From NCBI GenBank assembly GCA_023313575.1, contig JAJTTP010000004.1, forward strand, positions 372,001-436,000: a DNA stretch of 64,000 nt, read 5' to 3'. Each line of letters starts with the position of its first letter. Position 1 is the stretch's first letter. A model generated the notes under the pieces. That model had not been told where the DNA came from, searched no databases, and worked only from the letters and a program-made list of their open reading frames with translations. This DNA comes from Eutypella sp. D-1. Its lineage: Eukaryota; Ascomycota; Sordariomycetes; Xylariales; Diatrypaceae. A program made the translations under genes and the position numbers. Positions 1 to 13,320 of this stretch are shown here, in pieces.

Positions 1-718
1 TTAACCCATCCGGCCAGGTAATGTCACCCTACTTACACATATCAGTATGATTAATGACAGCTGAAACCCGCCCTATCACCGTACACTAGGCCAAAGTTGT
101 GGTCGAGAGAGAATCACGACTGGTTCCTAGCCTCGGCCATGCTAACCGTAGAATAAGAGCCCACCCCTCCTCCCCCCCCGGCCCGCAACACGCGGTTTGT
201 TCCATGCCAGTGCAAGACATCATTACGTGAAAGTCTTTTATCCACTAGAGTAGGAAAATGTTTACAATTCCTGATTTACGCTGGTAGCACAGTTAAGCCC
301 TCCTTCAGATCAAACTGCATTTTTGAGATGAGCTTTTGAACTATCTCATCGTGACGATCGGCTAGGTCAGGTTAACATAGTCCGGTATCCCAAGTCTTTC
401 ACGGGAGTAAGTTTTGCTTTCATGCGAGGACCAGTCCTGCAGAACGTAGATATATATATAAACAGACAAGTAAGTCTCAGTACAACAACGGGGGTCTCTT
501 CTCGACTCGTCCGCCCTAACTCCCATCCCATGCTACAACCCCATTCCCAGACCAACCCAGTGCCGCTTGATGTTCACCTCACCTCGTCAATCAACCAGTA
601 CTACCTCCTCAACTCCCACCGTTCTCTCTACATGCGCCGTAACCGTAACCGTAACCGTAACCCCAACCTCACCTTCACCATGTAACGCCCATTGTGCTTC
701 AGCTCTCGACGAGCGAGC
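1..718. other. Intergenic, no gene recognised
   Basis: Both strands carry only short open frames of low-complexity composition. A short CCGTAA array lies at 637-662. The part next to 719 is the likely 3' UTR of the microprotein gene on the minus strand. Confidence 0.6.
637..662. repeat. (CCGTAA)4 hexamer array, telomere-like
   Basis: Four perfect tandem copies of CCGTAA run from 637 to 660, followed by CC. The unit differs by one base from the common fungal telomere unit CCCTAA. With only four copies inside ordinary sequence it is more likely a microsatellite than a telomere remnant. Confidence 0.7.
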
Positions 719-1069
719 TTACTGCGGGCACGACTGTATATTTGGCGTAGGCCAGTCAGCACGTTTATCTTCTTTTTTCTTTTCCCATATCATAACCAAA
801 TGGCCTCAATGAAAATGGCGATGGCGACAGGGGGGCAAGACGAGCGTCGTGAATCCATCTCTACGGGACTCCATATCGACAGCAGAGAGACAAGGGGGGT
901 AAGGTGGTTGTGAAGGCGGCGAGATGACATAAAACCCCGCGGATAGAAGGGAGAGGACAGGACAGGACAAAGGTAGAGAAGGGGGGAAACTCACAGCACC
1001 GCAGGAGCCGCAGGTCTTGGTCGAGCCCTGGAAGCCGGCACCGCACTTAGGGCACGTGTTGGCATGCAT
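719..1069 (-). CDS. 29-residue zinc-ribbon microprotein, two exons
   Basis: Seen: exon 1 (995-1069) starts MHANTCPKCGAGFQGSTKTC and continues to GSCGA. A GTGAGT donor follows, then an intron of 261 nt with a GCTGAC branch point and a TACAG acceptor. Exon 2 (719-733) adds SCPQ and a stop. The product has 29 residues with CPKC and CGSC knuckles, four cysteines spaced as in a zinc ribbon, plus one more cysteine near the end. I recall nearly identical tiny hypothetical proteins in many filamentous ascomycetes, but I cannot search. The clean splice signals and the in-frame short tail argue for a real gene. Its function is unknown; zinc binding is inferred from the cysteine spacing. Plain ORF callers would run past the donor and report an unrelated tail. 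Confidence 0.75.
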
Positions 1070-4000
1070 GGTGGAACTAGATCGATATATGGTATCGTAT
1101 CTAGGAAATATAGAGAGAGAGAGGCGGCGGTAGATGATATACGGTAAGTAGTCTGTAGAGGTAGCTAGGCTACGGGTTGATGTAATGATTCGTTAGTTAA
1201 GCGGCTGGTTGCAGTATGTGTATATACGACACAGGTAAGGTGATTCAGAGCCGGAGAGGACAAAAGGGAGGGAAGGCAAAAAGTATAGAATGGGATCATG
1301 AGAGGTTGGAAACGTTGCATATATAGGCAGTAGTTCCACGAAATCGCCTGCACGTGGTACCCCACAACACCTTGTCTATCTCCCCCCCCCCCCCAAAGCC
1401 TACCTACCTAACCACAGGAAGCCCATGACCCACGCTGACGGACAACATGTGACAAGCAGGGGGGTGGTTAATGGAGGTGGTGTATGACTTACTAGAGCTA
1501 GGTAGATAGAGGCTTATTTCAATAGTCGATAGTAATCAGGATGGATTTGATAGGCAGGCAGGCAGATACATACATACTTAGGTATATACGCACTGTCTGA
1601 AGGGGAACCAAATAACTAACTAGGTAGTTTGGCTGTGTCTAAACAGGACGGGAAGTGATAGGGCTTATATACTAGAGCGGGATGTAGTGGTTTGGTAAGT
1701 AGGTCGTATGTAGGTACCTAGTAGTCTCACATCTGCCTATCCATCCAGTTAACGCATGCAGGGCCCACCCCACCCCCTTTTTTCTCCTCACTGTCAGCCT
1801 ATCCCTATAGACCCCAAAAGCGGGGTCCAGTCCACTTCTGTCCTCCCCCTCACCTTCATTAACCCACCCACCCTCTTCTTCACTATGTAACTTCATATTC
1901 GCTAAATCCCGATATACCTCGACGTATGATTCGGATAGGGGATCATTTCATCGCTTTCTCGTCTATATGTGCATAGACCGGTGGGTATATATATATACAC
2001 CTAGACAGGTTTCCCGGCCACCATCTAACGCAGCGTCTATCCTCGCATATCCGATGCGTTCCCTGTCAGCCACTACCACCACCAACGTCGTCTCGCCCGC
2101 CGCGTGTGAGCGTGTCCACGCATGCGTCTCCTACATACATATGTACTACGTCTAGGTATGCGTGACCGGGTGACGGGGCGCATGCGATTGGCCGGGACGA
2201 GGATCTCCCCCCTCCCCCCAATAGGCGCGTAAGTAAGTACATAGGCTTGTTTCTCATTCCCGGTTTCCCTACCACGCGACTATATACCATGTTTTGTTCT
2301 CTAGTTCGTGCAGCGCGGTTGCATGTGAGGCGAACAGGCAGGCAGGCAGGCAGAGAGATTGGTTCTACGTATGAGATCCCGATGCTCGATGCCTCACCGG
2401 CCTGCCTGCCGGGAGAAGTACCTACTTCATAGGCAGGTATGCATTGCCTACTTGCCCACTCCGGTAACCCGAATAGAGACCTCTCGGTCTACACATCACA
2501 TTAGTTATGCATCGTATCGGTAGGCCGATTCAAAGCACCTACCTACATGACATATATATTAAGCGCATCCGCCCGTGCATACGTGTGTGCGCGCATGTCT
2601 GTATGTGTAGGCAACGATGCATATCTCTGTGAATGAAATATCTACTCTATCCTACCTACACTTACCACTACCTCCTCGGGTCGAAAACAACCGGGCTACC
2701 AGTCCTTTACAGTGAGTGCAGGGGGGGTATAACCTGCGTCTCTCGTCCTGCCGCTCCGATGCTCGTGATTTTCATGGCCTGGGGCGGGCCGTACATCGCG
2801 CCGCGTCTATCGTATTAGAGAAGAAGACCATGGTGGAATCCGAAAAGCCAAACCACCGTCGGATGCGAAAGCCGTTCCATTCCACTACGGTTGGTTTGGT
2901 TTAGATATATGGCGGGGTTTTTGATTGCGCGGGAGAAAATGCAATAATCTCTTGGTATAGACTGGTTCCGGTCTTGGTGTTTTTTTTTTCTGGATTCGCG
3001 GCCATCGTCCGTCTGTCTGCTCCTCCGGGTTTGATGGAAAGAACCTCGTTCGAGGGCTTTCGGTCTCCCTTTGAAAGACGTCCCTGAACATGCCCGGGTC
3101 CGGGTCCCGGTGTATGTATGTTTCTCTCTTCCGTGGTGAAGACCCCCCCCCCCCCCCCAACCCCTCAATAGAGATCTCCGGGGCGAGACTGAGGGTATGA
3201 CTGTTAGAATAGAGAAAAAGGGAAAGGGAAAAAGAAAGAGAAGAAGAAAGAAGGGGGAACAGTAGTGAAGATTCATCCTGATATGAACATAGAAATAGAC
3301 ATCGAAGTCTCGCCAACGAAGTCTCGCCAACGGCCAGCCCCCCCTTCTCTCTCAGGGGTTGGACCAGGACCTATTGCGCTATGCCGATACTTCCTTCCAA
3401 CTTGCCTTACCTGTATAGCCAACTACCCATATCTTATTTGGGACAGGAAAACCCAGGAGCCGTAAGAATGATCGGCCGCATATCTAGGTACCCTGCTACC
3501 TGCCTACAAGATCGTGAGTTCCGGAGAGTGATGATGGAATACGTGTAAACACGCATGAAGACCATCCATACATGTGACTCACGCCCATCATGTCGTGAGG
3601 GGCCGGAAACTACCATGGTAGTCCCCGCCTCAGCTCCTAAGTATACGTAGGTTCGTTCCGGGTATTCGATATCTGATATTCGAGGAACGTGTACCGTAGA
3701 AGATAGGTTTGCCCTAGAATGGTGACAAGTTTGGTATCCTGAGTAGTCAGCTCTAAGCACATGTTGCTCCCGCTTGCCACGGCGATGATGACGATGACGA
3801 TGACAAACAAGTGTTCGCCTCAAAAATAAAACATGGTACCAGCAGGCCGTATCAACAAGCAAGCACATGTTTCGCACGAGCTCACTAGCGAAAGAGAAAG
3901 GCAGAAGGGTCAGGATCGTCAGGTCATGATTTTGTGTTTTTTTGTTCTCGATTTGCCTTCATATTCTTTTTAAGAGCAAATATAAACCCTTTTGGCTCCT

Positions 4001-4136
4001 AATGCCGGTTTGCTTGATGATGCGATTGTACATCCCCAGAAGACCATTTAAAAAAACACCCCTTCCCCACCAATAAACCGAAAACGGAACGACGGAGAAG
4101 TTCTGCGCAGAGGAAAAAGGACATTTTGTGTTGATT
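1070..4136. other. Intergenic, microsatellite-rich, no gene recognised
   Basis: About 3 kb with only overlapping low-complexity frames on both strands. It holds a 13-C run (1382-1394), scattered TACCTA/TAGGTA tetranucleotide repeats (for example near 1397-1410 and 2535-2545), a GGCA run near 2337-2350 and a 16-C run (3143-3158). The part just above 1069 is the likely promoter of the microprotein gene. The part just below 4137 is the likely L27 3' UTR. Confidence 0.6.
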
Positions 4137-5037
4137 TTAGAATTCTGGTTGAGGAGAGAGAGAGAAAGGCAGGAAGTTAGCATCATCCTCCATCTTGGGC
4201 ATCTTTAAGCTGTAAAGACATGGGGGGGGGCATACTCAGAGGGGTGAAGAACCACCTGTTCTTGCCGCTCGTGTAGCGCTCCTCGAGGACCTTCTTGACG
4301 TTCTTCTTGGCATCCTCCCGCTGGCTGACCTCCTTGAAGGTCTCGCCGGAGATCGCGCCCTTAAGGCCCTCGAGCTCGAGGGTGTACCGGGTGGGCATGA
4401 GGTGGTTGTAGTTGATGGCCTTGATGAAGGGCTTGACCTTGTTGCGCTTCTCCTGTCGCGTCTTGGACATGCGGCGGGTGATCTTGGAGGGGTATCGCTC
4501 GATGCCGGCGACGAGGGCGTGGCCGTAGGGGTGCGCCTTGTTGCCGCTGTCGACGGGCTGGATGATGACGACCTGTGGGTGGAAGAAAAAGACCAGAGTT
4601 AGATACCAGGGTTAGATATTGCAATGGAATTTGGGGATTTTCTCCATTGCCAATGAGAGTATTCTTGCAAGATCGGTGTTGACGTCGGTGATGATGTTGG
4701 TGACGACGTTGGTGGTGATGATGTGCAATTTTCCCCGTCTCTGTCTCTCTTCCATCTTCCCTTCATCCTTCCCCATCCCAGTTCGACCAGCCCGACCAGC
4801 CCGACCAGCCAGGCAGAAATCAAACAACCAATCCTCCAATCCTCCTCTTCTCCAACTTCAGTTGCTTTTTATTCATCCTCGTAATCCCCTCCTTCCTCTC
4901 TTCCTCTCTTCATTCGCAAACTCGGGGGGGAAATCCTGGATAACCTCACGGAGAAATAAATTTCGACGACGTACCTTCTTACCGGCGTACCGACCGCGGG
5001 TGATGATGGCTACTCTGCCGACCTTGAGGAACTTCAT
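4137..5037 (-). CDS. RPL27: 60S ribosomal protein L27 (eL27)
   Basis: Component of the large cytosolic ribosomal subunit. Seen: three coding exons at 4975-5037, 4236-4572 and 4137-4144. Exon 1 encodes [21 protein letters not shown], the KOW-type N-terminus of eL27. Exon 2 begins [10 protein letters not shown], includes the NKVKPF and [10 protein letters not shown] segments and ends [10 protein letters not shown]. The last exon adds only the final K-F codons and the stop, so the protein ends LKF where the family usually has LRF. The total is 135 residues, matching the usual 136 or so. Intron 1 (402 nt) has GTACGT, TCTAAC and CAG signals. Intron 2 (91 nt) has GTATGC, GCTAAC and CAG. A long first intron just after the start is common in fungal ribosomal protein genes. 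It is divergent from NCE101 across about 570 bp. Confidence 0.95.
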
Positions 5038-5611
5038 TTTGGGCTTTCGTCGAGTTGAACCTGTCCTGGGTTTAATATGGTCGGATGGGGGGTGAGGTTG
5101 GTGATGATATATCTCGATTGGGTCGTTTGGAAGGAAAACAGGTGCACACACACACACAGGCTTAGTTAGACTGGGGTGTGCTGGATCACGAAAATTTAGA
5201 AAAAAATGTGCTGGTCCGGAACAAAATTAAGCGAATGGGGGGAGATTTTTGATGATTGGCTGTGTGGGATGTGTTAGTGGGGCGAGATATCGACCTTTCC
5301 GCTTTTGTGTCCGCTATCTAATCTGAAGCAATAGAGTAGTACCTAGATACTTCCTACGTCCCGCTTTAATATTACGTAAGGGACGGAACGTTAAGGGTGG
5401 CCAAAGCTTTCGGGCCATTATCAAATCTGCGAAAATGGAAGCCAGTGGACCCCCCTTCAGCCCTGCAACCTTGAAGGCATCTAGACTGACTACCTTTATA
5501 CGGAGTAGCCACTACTTATAGAGCAGAAATAGCTGTAAATTATAGGATCTTGAAGCCTTCATAACCACTACACTCCCAAGTTTGGTTCATTGTCTTTCAC
5601 TCAAATCCAAA
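5038..5611. promoter_or_regulatory. Divergent promoter region, RPL27 / NCE101
   Basis: 574 bp separate the start codons of RPL27 (minus) and NCE101 (plus), so both genes must use this stretch as upstream region. No canonical TATA box stands out. A CA repeat sits in the RPL27 leader near 5145-5157. The assignment rests on gene arrangement only. Confidence 0.5.
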
Positions 5612-5869
5612 ATGGCCTCTCCAACTTATATCATTTCGCGTGTGGCCGACCCCATATTCGCCGTTGCCATTGGTCTTTCTGCAACTGCTACGAGGATCAA
5701 CCGGGAGGAGAAGGAGAAAGGTAGAACGACCGAGCAGACCATTGAGGCTGCAAAGAGGTATAAACCCACTACTCTTCTTTGAAAAAGAAAAAAATTGTTA
5801 TGGCATAACGCTCATTACTTTGCTTGCAGACGGGTCAGAGCAGCTCTCACCTTCTCAAAATCATCTTAA
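5612..5869 (+). CDS. NCE101: NCE101-like small membrane protein
   Basis: Seen: exon 1 (5612-5757) encodes MASPTYIISRVADPIFAVAI then GLSATATRINREEKEKGRT. An intron follows (5758-5829, donor GTATAA, acceptor TTGCAG). Exon 2 (5830-5869) finishes RRVRAALTFSKSS. The total is 61 residues. One hydrophobic segment (about residues 5-25) with the SRVADPIFA motif, followed by a basic/acidic tail, matches the fungal NCE101 family (about 50-70 residues). The yeast member was linked to export of proteins lacking a signal peptide. The mechanism is unclear in the literature I know. The start is the first ATG of the frame and fits the family N-terminus. The gene is convergent with the TPR gene at 6120. Confidence 0.85.
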
Positions 5870-6119
5870 AAGCAGGAGACGCCTCTTTAGTCAGCATTCA
5901 TGCTTTAGGGCCCCAGACACACACGTCTCTGACTTATTTATCATAAAATGATGGCTGGCATTGATTGATCATATACATCATACGCACGTGGGCATAAATC
6001 TCTCTGTAAATCCACACCTAAAAAATCGCTCTCTCAGCCTCCTGTATACTTTGTGTGTATCGTCTAGCTTAGCCTAGACCAACCACGCAAAACCCAGCGG
6101 TGGGGTCCCCCTTTTCCTT

Positions 6120-6956
6120 TTATATCTCAAAGGCAGGCCCGTATTCCTTCTTCATAGCTTCGCGGACGATCTCCCCGCAGAGCTTGGCCGTCGGGTTCGT
6201 ACTGACCGCGAGCCCCTTGGCAATGTCGTTGCCGTACCGCCCGCCCAGCGCAAAGTCTCGCGAGGCCGCCTCTTCGAATTCGATCCGGGCCCAGCCCGAC
6301 TCTTTTCTTCCGCTCCCGCCGCCAACATCCACCTTGTTGTTGTTGATGTTGTCGTCCCCCGGCTGCGTCTGCTGAAGTGCCTTGGAGGTCAGATGATAGA
6401 TGGCCGCCCGTTGCGTGTGCGCCATCGACAAGGTCTTGCCGGCCTGTGGTGATATCGCCGCAAAGAGACTCCTAGGCGTTAACAGCTTGATGGCTTCGTC
6501 CAGATCCCCGAGGACCGTCGCGACGGCCTCGGACTTCTCAGCGGCGCTAGCATCCGGAATCAGCGCCTCTGTATCCGTTCGGCCCGGCAGCAACATCAGG
6601 TCCCCGTATAGCCTTCTCAGCGCCTGTGCGCGGTTGTTCCTGGCACTGGCGTATCGGGGATAGTCGGATATGAGCTGTCCCAGCGCCGATACGCACGCCC
6701 GGTATTCTGTCGCGGCTCCCGACGACGACGACGACGAGCTCTGCTTGGACGCGGAAATCCGCACCTCTATCTGTTGCATGGCGAGGATAATGTCTCGTTC
6801 CCTCTGTACGACTCGCTCGTACGTGTCGGGGTCGGTGATGATGGGATCTTTCGGCAGGTTCGAGTCGACGAGGACGCCCGTTGAGGGGTCCGACTCCGGA
6901 TCTCGGATCTTCTCGAGAACATTGATGTCCCGACGACTCAGCGAGCTAGTTGCCAT
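6120..6956 (-). CDS. TTC36-like tetratricopeptide repeat protein
   Basis: An intronless frame of 278 residues. Residues 1-60 hold a conserved-looking segment (SRRDINVLEKIRDPES, then PDTYERVVQRERDIILAMQQ). The middle carries TPR-like helices (YRACVSALGQLISDYPRYAS, ARNNRAQALRRLYGD) and a later pair (LGDLDEAIKLL, AHTQRAAIYHLTSKAL). It ends IVREAMKKEYGPAFEI. The pattern of alternating A/N-R-A-Q and Y-L motifs is that of the TTC36 family. Metazoan TTC36 is about 190 residues, and this protein is longer because of a Ser run (SSSSSSS) and an Asn/Gly-rich loop before the C-terminal helix. The start ATG lies just downstream of a pyrimidine-rich leader. Molecular role unknown; a scaffold for protein-protein contact is inferred. 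Confidence 0.75.
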   Translation of the reverse strand: MATSSLSRRDINVLEKIRDPESDPSTGVLVDSNLPKDPIITDPDTYERVVQRERDIILAMQQIEVRISASKQSSSSSSSGAATEYRACVSALGQLISDYPRYASARNNRAQALRRLYGDLMLLPGRTDTEALIPDASAAEKSEAVATVLGDLDEAIKLLTPRSLFAAISPQAGKTLSMAHTQRAAIYHLTSKALQQTQPGDDNINNNKVDVGGGSGRKESGWARIEFEEAASRDFALGGRYGNDIAKGLAVSTNPTAKLCGEIVREAMKKEYGPAFEI

Positions 6957-9584
<2,628 letters not shown>

Positions 9585-11235
9585 TCCTGAGGGGATTGGG
9601 AGTGTTTTGGGTTTAGGTTTGGACGGGGGGGAGGTGCAAGGATTAGCTACCTAGGCATCCCCCTCCCCTCTTCTTTTGAAGAATTATGAGGCGTTAGCGG
9701 GTTATATTGCACTGCGCTTATGTATCCAATTGGAAGTCGCGCGATAGGACCCGGGGGGGATGGCGTATATAGTAGTAGGCCAAGTAAGAGCCGCTATGCG
9801 CTTATGCGGCAAGCATTGCAAACGCCTCTAAAGAGCTGCATGTGGATTTGCGTCCACGGATAAGGCCGGCATGACGGGACCCGGAAAAATTGTTACGCAG
9901 ATATTGAGAGCACGAATGCGAAATACCATTGTCCATTATCATTGCCACGGCCATTACGATGGACGACGGCACAGAGACAGCCAAATGAGGAAGCAAAATC
10001 TGCTTGAGACAAGGGTTGTGCCTAGCCTACAACACTGTCAGTCTCTTCTGATAACAAGAGGATCTAAGTAGAGTAGTAGAGATAGCCAGCCTCCTGCGTA
10101 TAATTCTATCCATACTTACATCATGAAATGAAGCTCATCCATCTCACATGCCGAAGTGAATTTCCACGTTTAAGTCCGATATATCACAATTGTGTCTGCC
10201 GGGCAGGGCCGTAAACTGTGACGGGATAAAACTGTGAATGCACCACCACCTCCACCCGTTCACAAGTCGAACACATAGATAGAACTTTGCTTCACGATAA
10301 CACGCGACAGAGTGGACACAAAGCAAGGGATCATGGCAGCAAGCAACTGCGCCCCTCAAATGCAAACGTAATGAATATATATGTATATAATAAGTTTACC
10401 TAATATCCCGCTATCCCGCTAGCTAACCTCTCTCTCTCTCTCTTTCTCTCTTTCTATAGTGTGTTTCCATGCTTCTTCCCTTTTACGACGAAGAAAGGCC
10501 CTTCCTTATACTCCTTGTATTGTGTGTTGCCGTGGAAAACGAGAGAGGAAAAAAGGACAAAAAAAAGCAAATCATAATCCCCCCCGCGCCCGGCCTGCCA
10601 TGTCCCGTGTCCCATGTCCCATACGCCCCCTTATCTCAGCATACCAGTAAAAACGCCTTCGGGGTTTTGTTTCCCCCCCCTTCCAGTCCGATTTGGATGT
10701 TAGTGTTTTCGCTTCTTTTTTGTAAAAAATATCTTTTTCGCCTGCCTGCCTGTCCTGGTTCCATCCATATATGCAAATGCTCCCCTTGTAGTGGTTGTAA
10801 TAGTTGTTGTAGTAGTAGTTGTAGTAGTGGTTGTAGTAGTGGTGATGGTGGTGGTGGTGATAGTAGTAGTAGTAAGTGTAATAGTTGGAGTTATAGTTGT
10901 AATAACGCCGGTTTGGGGTGGTTTTTCCAGTACAATCATCGTCGCCGTCCTTTAAAAATACACCCATTATTGCGTCCCGGTGTTTTTTAGGGGGGGACAT
11001 AGTGCAGTTGTATTTCGAGGTCATTCGTCGTTCGTCGTAGTATTGTAGTGTTGTAGTGAAGAAGCCGTATTATGGATGTGATATAAGAAAAAAGAACTTG
11101 AAAGAATTCTTCTTTGAGCGGCGCACAATTTTTAACTCCTGGATTTTTATCAAATCCCCTCCCCTCCGCCGCCATGCATATATGCCAGTGATCGACGAAC
11201 TCACTCATCTTGTCTACTTCTCGCCATAAAGTCTC
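9585..11235. other. Intergenic between convergent HPPD and SSL1 genes
   Basis: Holds the 3' ends of both genes. A CT/TC microsatellite lies near 10425-10455 and a long GTA/GTT/GTG trinucleotide tract at 10789-10876. Open frames here encode homopolymeric Thr, Tyr or His tracts from the microsatellites and are not credible genes. Confidence 0.6.
10789..10876. repeat. Imperfect GTA/GTT/GTG trinucleotide tract
   Basis: About 90 bp of GTWGT-type triplets downstream of SSL1. It produces artefactual poly-Thr and poly-Tyr frames on the minus strand. Confidence 0.8.
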
Positions 11236-12960
11236 TCAAGAATCGATCTCCATAGCGACCGCATCATCGACAGCGCCATGACCATTGATATCGCCGTTCC
11301 GACCCGGACCCTGACCCTGAATCCCGGCACCGCCGCCCTGGCACCCGGGGCAGTTATGCAGGACCTCGTGGGCGAACAGGTCGCAGTCGATGCAGAAGTG
11401 GTTACCGCAGACCTCGCAGGCGTAGCGGCCGGACTCGCTGAGGCCCTTGATCTTGGGCAGCGGGGCCGGGGCCGGTGGGGCTCCCGCCTGCGCTTTCGTC
11501 TTTCCCTTGACGTTGATGGTGATTTCGCCCTTGCCCTTGTCCTTGTCTCCGTCCCCGCCCCCATTTTGCTGAGAGGATGACGAAGTATCAGGCGGCACGT
11601 CCGGGAAGGGCGCGAGACAGGCGTGGCAGGCGCGGGAGCAGCGGGCGCGAGCCTGGGCCCAGGAGACCTCGGCCCAGTTGCGCAGGGGGAAGAGGTGGTG
11701 GTAGGAGCGGGCGAGGTGGGTGGACAGGATCAGCGTGAGGCCGCAGCCGGGACACTCGGAGGGCAGGCGGCAGACGCGGGCGCCGCAGCGTGTGCACGCG
11801 TAACCCTCGCGCGTCGGTCGGTGGTGGCACGCGCAGTAGTGGATCGTGTCCGAGCCGCCTCCTATCGCGTCGACGGTAGTTCCCGTGGCTGTGGTCGTCG
11901 TGCCTGTCCCTGCAAGCGTGCGCGACGGAAAGCCCATCATGAGCAGGCTGGCGCTGTTCTGGCGGTCGGTGGCGCGGGTCGCGGGCGGGGTGGTGACGGC
12001 GAGCATGAGCTCGCGGAAGTGCTGCTCGTGCAGGGCGACGGTGTAGTGGCCGGTGCTGTCGCCGCCGTTGGTGCGGGCGCAGAGCTCCTCGCAGATGGCG
12101 ACCTGCGCCGCGAGCCCCACGACCGAGACCCGAATCCGGTCGCGCACCAGCGACTCCAGCGTCTCGTAGATGTCGCCCGGGTCCGCGGACATCAGCGCCC
12201 CGTACACGATGAGGACCTCGCGCGTTCCGTGTGATGGCGTGTGGCTGTTTTCGGGAGAAGAAAAAGTTAACTCAACTCGTCTAGTCCTCTTTCTCGTGCG
12301 AAAAACGAAGAGAGAGCGGGGAGGGGGGAGGGAGAAGCGAAGTCTGTCTTACAATAAAGCGCCGCGGCACATCTCGAGGGCGTTCTGCAGGCTGGGGTTG
12401 CCGTCGGGCTCCTGCTTGACCCAGTCCTGGAGCTTCTCGAGGTGGTCGGCGGGGTTACCTCCCATCTCGCTGATGCGGAGGGCGATGCCGTTGCGCATGC
12501 CGATGATGGCGAGCTGGGAGATGGGGTTCTGCTCGAAGTACTCCCGGACGAACTCGCGGGCGCAGGTGACGGTTAGCTCGTAGCGGGTGGGAGCGAGGTC
12601 GCGCTCGGCCATGGCGAAGGACATGTCGAGGACCAGGACGAGGTGGCGGATGATGCCCCTCTGCAACGGGGTGGTGTCGCGGAGCAGGCGCGCGCGCTTC
12701 TCGGCCTCGGCGATTCCCTCGATGGCGCCCTCGAGTGACCCGTCGGCGCCTTCCACGACGGCGTCCCACGACCGCTGGATATCCTCCCACGCCGCCTTTC
12801 CGCCCTTGCGGGCCCCGCCCTTCTTCCCGCCGGTGCCATCGCCCCGTGACCGCCCGCCACGCGTATCTTGAGGTGTTCCGGAGGCTCCTCGTGAGGAAAC
12901 GAGCTCGTCGTCCGAGACATCGTCGGCTTGGTATTCGTCGTCGGATGAATCGCGCATCAT
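11236..12960 (-). CDS. SSL1: TFIIH core subunit Ssl1/p44
   Basis: Subunit of TFIIH, acting in RNA polymerase II initiation and nucleotide excision repair; in the family it regulates the Rad3/XPD helicase. Seen: exon 1 (12353-12960) and exon 2 (11236-12244), with a GTAAGA donor and AACAG acceptor, for 538 residues. An acidic, Gly/Lys-rich N-terminus precedes a von Willebrand A domain (IRHLVLVLDMS at about 105-114, later THGTREVL-like PSHGTREVLIVYGAL and RIRVSVVGLAAQVAIC). Then comes a Cys-rich region: CACHHRP, YACTRCGARVC, CPGCGLTL with the conserved HLARSYHHLFPL. A RING-like end follows with CHACLAPFP and YACEVCGNHFCIDCDLF to HNCPGC. A Ser/Gly/Lys/Pro-rich insert of about 55 residues separates CHACLAPFP from YACEVC. 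A second ATG one codon downstream is an equally possible start. Confidence 0.93.
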
Positions 12961-13249
12961 TTAGTAGAGAAGGAGGTTGCCCCGGTGAGGGAAGGGCGTG
13001 GGTGGTCGAGGGAAGTCGAGACGAGGGGCAGACGGACAAAGAAGGAACTCCTCGCTAAGTGTGAATGTGTGGAGGGTAGACGAAGAGGAGAGAGGCGCGA
13101 AGGTGAATGAGACGGTGACGAAGACGCGTCAAGGTATATGATAATTATCGCCTGTGTAGAGTTTGGATCCTCGAGTTAGTCTGACGCAAAAAAAAAAAAA
13201 AAGAGGAATGGAGAGAAGGCGGCGAGTGATGAATGTGGGAAGAAGGTAA

Positions 13250-13320
13250 GGGAGGAAGGGAGGAAGGGAGGAAGGGAGGAAGGGAGGAAGGGAGGAAGGG
13301 AGGAAGGGAGGAAGGGAGGG
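13250..13320. repeat. GGGAGGAA octamer tandem array
   Basis: About nine head-to-tail copies of an 8-bp GGGAGGAA unit on a purine-only strand, upstream of the SSL1 start codon. Confidence 0.9.

Noticed and set aside
2815..3330. 171-codon minus-strand frame
   Set aside because: It passes through a 16-C run encoding Gly and through AG-rich DNA encoding Phe/Leu/Ser. No motif.
10572..11024. Minus-strand frames with poly-Tyr, poly-His or poly-Thr tracts
   Set aside because: They are translations of the GTA/GTG microsatellite downstream of SSL1.
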